A stretch of DNA of 64,000 nt from an uncultured Clostridium sp. GTDB taxonomy: Bacteria; Bacillota_I; Bacilli_A; RF39; UBA660. Shown here one piece after another: positions 62,330 through 64,000 of the stretch. Numbering within the stretch: the first letter of the stretch is position 1; each line of letters opens with the position of its first letter. The notes below the pieces were generated by a model, which worked only from the letters and a program-made list of their open reading frames with translations, ran no database searches and was not told the origin of the DNA. The stretch is from assembly GCA_905193755.1 (NCBI GenBank), contig CAJJPX010000003.1, forward strand, positions 1-64,000. Direction: 5' to 3'. Made by a program: the position numbers and the translations under genes.

Positions 62330-63188
62330 AACGATATAAGTTGAATGATGGTTTATTAAATATTCTATATGGATACTTATTAGTGCCTATTCCACTTGAT
62401 ATATATATTTCAGTAATACCTTTTGAATAATGTTCTTGATAGTATTTATCTCCCAAATCATCTAAGAAAACCCCACCATAATATGGAACTACTACACTAC
62501 CATTTAATGAGTGTCCACCTAATACTAAATCTACTTCGTATATAGTATCATCTAATAATTTTATAGTTTTACCATCATGAGCTAAAACTATTATATATTT
62601 TCTTTTTTCATCTTCTTTATAAAAATTAAATGCTTCTTCAAATTTAACTTCTTCTTTTGAGGAACTAGGAAGTCCGACTATGAATAGAGAATCATTGTTC
62701 TTATAAAATACTTCATCATAACTATTATTTAGTATATTAAATTTACTTTTTTCTATTATAGTTTTATAGTCTTCAAAGTTATAATCTGCATCTCCGTATA
62801 TTGCGTATTTACCAATATTTGCATTTATGTTTGTTAATTGTTCTTCTAAAAACTCTATATCATCATTACTATATTTTTTATTTTTATTTACTAAATCACC
62901 TGTGAATACTACTATATCTGGTTTTAATTCATTTATTCTTGAGACTAGATTTTTAATATCTTCTTTGTTTGTTGTTGATTTATAAAGCAAATCACTAAAG
63001 TGTACTATCTTTATACCACTAAAGTTGCTAGTTAATATATTGCTTTCTATTTTATATTCTTTTACTATTAAGCCTTTTATTCCCACATATTTAGCGTATA
63101 TAAATAATAGTGCTATTAGTAAAATTATAAAGAATATTATACTTATTAGTTTTCCTTTATGTGACTTTTTTACTTCTTCTTGTGCCAT
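62313..63188 (-). CDS. Metallophosphoesterase-like membrane protein with degenerate active site
   Basis: A 291-residue protein with an N-terminal membrane helix (ISIIFFIILLIALLFIYA) and a calcineurin-like fold of the YkuE/YaeI kind. Family motifs are recognisable but altered: SDLH reads SDLLY, GNHD reads GDADY, GHTHGGQ reads GHSLNGS; GDLVNKN and LAHDGK are kept. At least three metal ligands are changed, so ordinary catalysis is doubtful. ATG 63188 follows GGGAG and starts just after the stop of the CPBP gene (TAAAATG), so the genes are coupled; the longer frame begins with TTG at 63215. Confidence 0.82.
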   Translation of the reverse strand: MAQEEVKKSHKGKLISIIFFIILLIALLFIYAKYVGIKGLIVKEYKIESNILTSNFSGIKIVHFSDLLYKSTTNKEDIKNLVSRINELKPDIVVFTGDLVNKNKKYSNDDIEFLEEQLTNINANIGKYAIYGDADYNFEDYKTIIEKSKFNILNNSYDEVFYKNNDSLFIVGLPSSSKEEVKFEEAFNFYKEDEKRKYIIVLAHDGKTIKLLDDTIYEVDLVLGGHSLNGSVVVPYYGGVFLDDLGDKYYQEHYSKGITEIYISSGIGTNKYPYRIFNKPSFNLYRLKAQS

Positions 63189-63189
63189 T

Positions 63190-63882
63190 TTAAATAGCTC
63201 CCATATTGTATACAAGAAGTAATAAAACTCCGGTCATTGTGTTATGGAACATATGCATCATTACACTTGTGAATGTTGTTTTTGTTTCTCTATCCATTAA
63301 TGCAAAAACAAATCCTAGTGAACCATATGGAAGTAAATAAAGTAAATTAATAAGCTTAAACTCTCCAGCTACTAAGTGACATACAGCGAATATTAAACCA
63401 CATGATAATGCATAAATCCATTTGTTTTTGATTAATGGGTCAATACTTTTTCTAAATGTAAATTCTTCGCTAAGTGGTGCTATTATAGATATGTTTATCA
63501 TAGTAAAAACTGGCATTTTAAATAACATATCTCTTACTAAGCTTTCATTAGTAGAAACATCTTTTATTATGATTGATATAAATAAATTAAATACAACCAT
63601 AGCAATTAACCCAGCTATATAATATTTAAAACCTATTTTAAAATTATTCTTAAATCCTTTTGTAAACGTTTTAAATTCTTTATCTAAGTCTTTTTTATAC
63701 ATTAAATATAATAATAATATAAAAGTAAAATTTCCTAGTAGTGTAGCTATTTGTGTATTTTTAACAAGCCCTAGAAAGATCTCACTAAATAAAGATGGAA
63801 GTACAAATGTTCCAATAAATGCAACTAAAAAGAATAATATATTTATATAAAATGGTCTTTCTTTAGAATATTTAAATTTCAT
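63190..63882 (-). CDS. CPBP-family intramembrane metalloprotease
   Basis: A 230-residue membrane protein with about seven helices, related to CAAX-prenyl proteases and bacteriocin-immunity proteins. Catalytic motifs: SEEFTFRKSI (EExxxR), a His in AVCHLVAGEF (FxxxH type) and HMFHNTM near the end. All expected polar residues are there, so it may be active. Substrate unknown. SD AAGGTAAGTGA precedes the ATG. Coupled to the phosphoesterase-like gene. The promoter region holds a diverged form of the TATCA-N4-TGATA site. Confidence 0.9.
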   Translation of the reverse strand: MKFKYSKERPFYINILFFLVAFIGTFVLPSLFSEIFLGLVKNTQIATLLGNFTFILLLYLMYKKDLDKEFKTFTKGFKNNFKIGFKYYIAGLIAMVVFNLFISIIIKDVSTNESLVRDMLFKMPVFTMINISIIAPLSEEFTFRKSIDPLIKNKWIYALSCGLIFAVCHLVAGEFKLINLLYLLPYGSLGFVFALMDRETKTTFTSVMMHMFHNTMTGVLLLLVYNMGAI

Positions 63883-63906
63883 TTTATCACTTACCTTCTA
63901 TTTAAT

Positions 63907-63924
63907 AGTATACCATAAATGATA
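63907..63924 (-). promoter_or_regulatory. Diverged TATCA-N4-TGATA-like site before the CPBP gene
   Basis: TATCA-TTTA-TGGTA (63911-63924) runs into TATACT (63907-63912) in the same register as the three strong copies, but with one arm mismatch, one -10 difference and no TTGACT -35 box. Confidence 0.35.
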
Positions 63925-63925
63925 A

Positions 63926-64000
63926 TTATTTACTATTACTATTATATTTTCTTAATATTAATTCACTAGCTTTTTCTTGATTGCTTTTTACTGAAACTGT
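63926..64000 (-). CDS. C-terminal end of a gene cut by the window edge
   Basis: The last 24 codons of a minus-strand ORF open to the right edge, ending SELILRKYNSNSK before TAA. Too short to identify. Confidence 0.4.
   Translation of the reverse strand, partial: TVSVKSNQEKASELILRKYNSNSK

Overview
ORGANISM. The window is a stretch of very A+T-rich bacterial chromosome with a dense, mostly minus-strand gene set. A Gram-positive-type replicative polymerase (PolC), a tmRNA, T-box leaders before aminoacyl-tRNA synthetase genes, strong AGGAGG-like ribosome binding sites and sigma-A promoters (TTGACA/TATAAT, 17-bp spacer) point to a Firmicute of the class Bacilli, probably one of the small-genome uncultured gut lineages near the Mollicutes (inference). 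Trp is encoded by TGG and TGA ends genes, so the standard bacterial code applies. LAYOUT. 1-460: right end of an IS3-family element. 465-3496: anaerobic ribonucleotide reductase operon in which the glycyl-radical domain of NrdD is a separate 52-residue ORF. 3.7-5.0 kb: SigK-like sigma factor and a repeat protein. 5.2-8.5 kb: ileS with an isoleucine T-box. 8.6-14.1 kb: dockerin-containing surface protein, L,D-transpeptidase, prepilin peptidase and a PilC-like protein. 14.2-21.3 kb: lepA, then an unusual run of sigma-factor genes (a split sigma remnant, a sigma/coiled-coil fusion, two tandem RpoD-type factors). 21.3-27.5 kb: ppa, rpmF, HAD hydrolase, tmcAL, polA, YycJ-like hydrolase. 27.6-34.2 kb: type III restriction-modification locus with two modification genes. 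34.6-44.5 kb: polC, small enzymes, lysS, aspS with an aspartate T-box. 44.6-51.7 kb: two proteins I do not recognise, a lysozyme-like protein, SPFH protein, gpmA, an isomerase and small membrane proteins. 51.8-56.1 kb: truncated TetR regulator with its operator, then a Y-family polymerase/YolD/nitroreductase/Tag cluster. 56.2-57.6 kb: a decaying lipoprotein locus. 58.6-59.6 kb: tRNA-Thr, tRNA-Gln and ssrA. 59.6-64 kb: phospholipid synthase, thioredoxin-like and EIIB-like proteins, Cys-cluster protein, a degenerate phosphoesterase and a CPBP protease. HOW THE GENES WORK TOGETHER. Most of the window is housekeeping: replication and repair (PolC, PolA, Tag, Y-polymerase), translation (IleS, AspS, LysS, LepA, L32, tmRNA, TmcAL) and transcription (five sigma-like loci). 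MOST INTERESTING. (1) One promoter/operator design, TTGACT-N5-TATCA-N4-TGATATAAT, occurs three times in identical register: before the L,D-transpeptidase, the sigma/coiled-coil operon and an unrecognised 592-residue protein; this suggests a small regulon under an unknown regulator. (2) The NrdD radical domain is split off. (3) A sigma factor carries a long coiled-coil C-terminus next to a broken sigma gene. (4) lepA and the phospholipid synthase gene appear to be transcribed without a leader. (5) A type III R-M locus has duplicated mod genes sharing a nearly identical 0.3-kb block.
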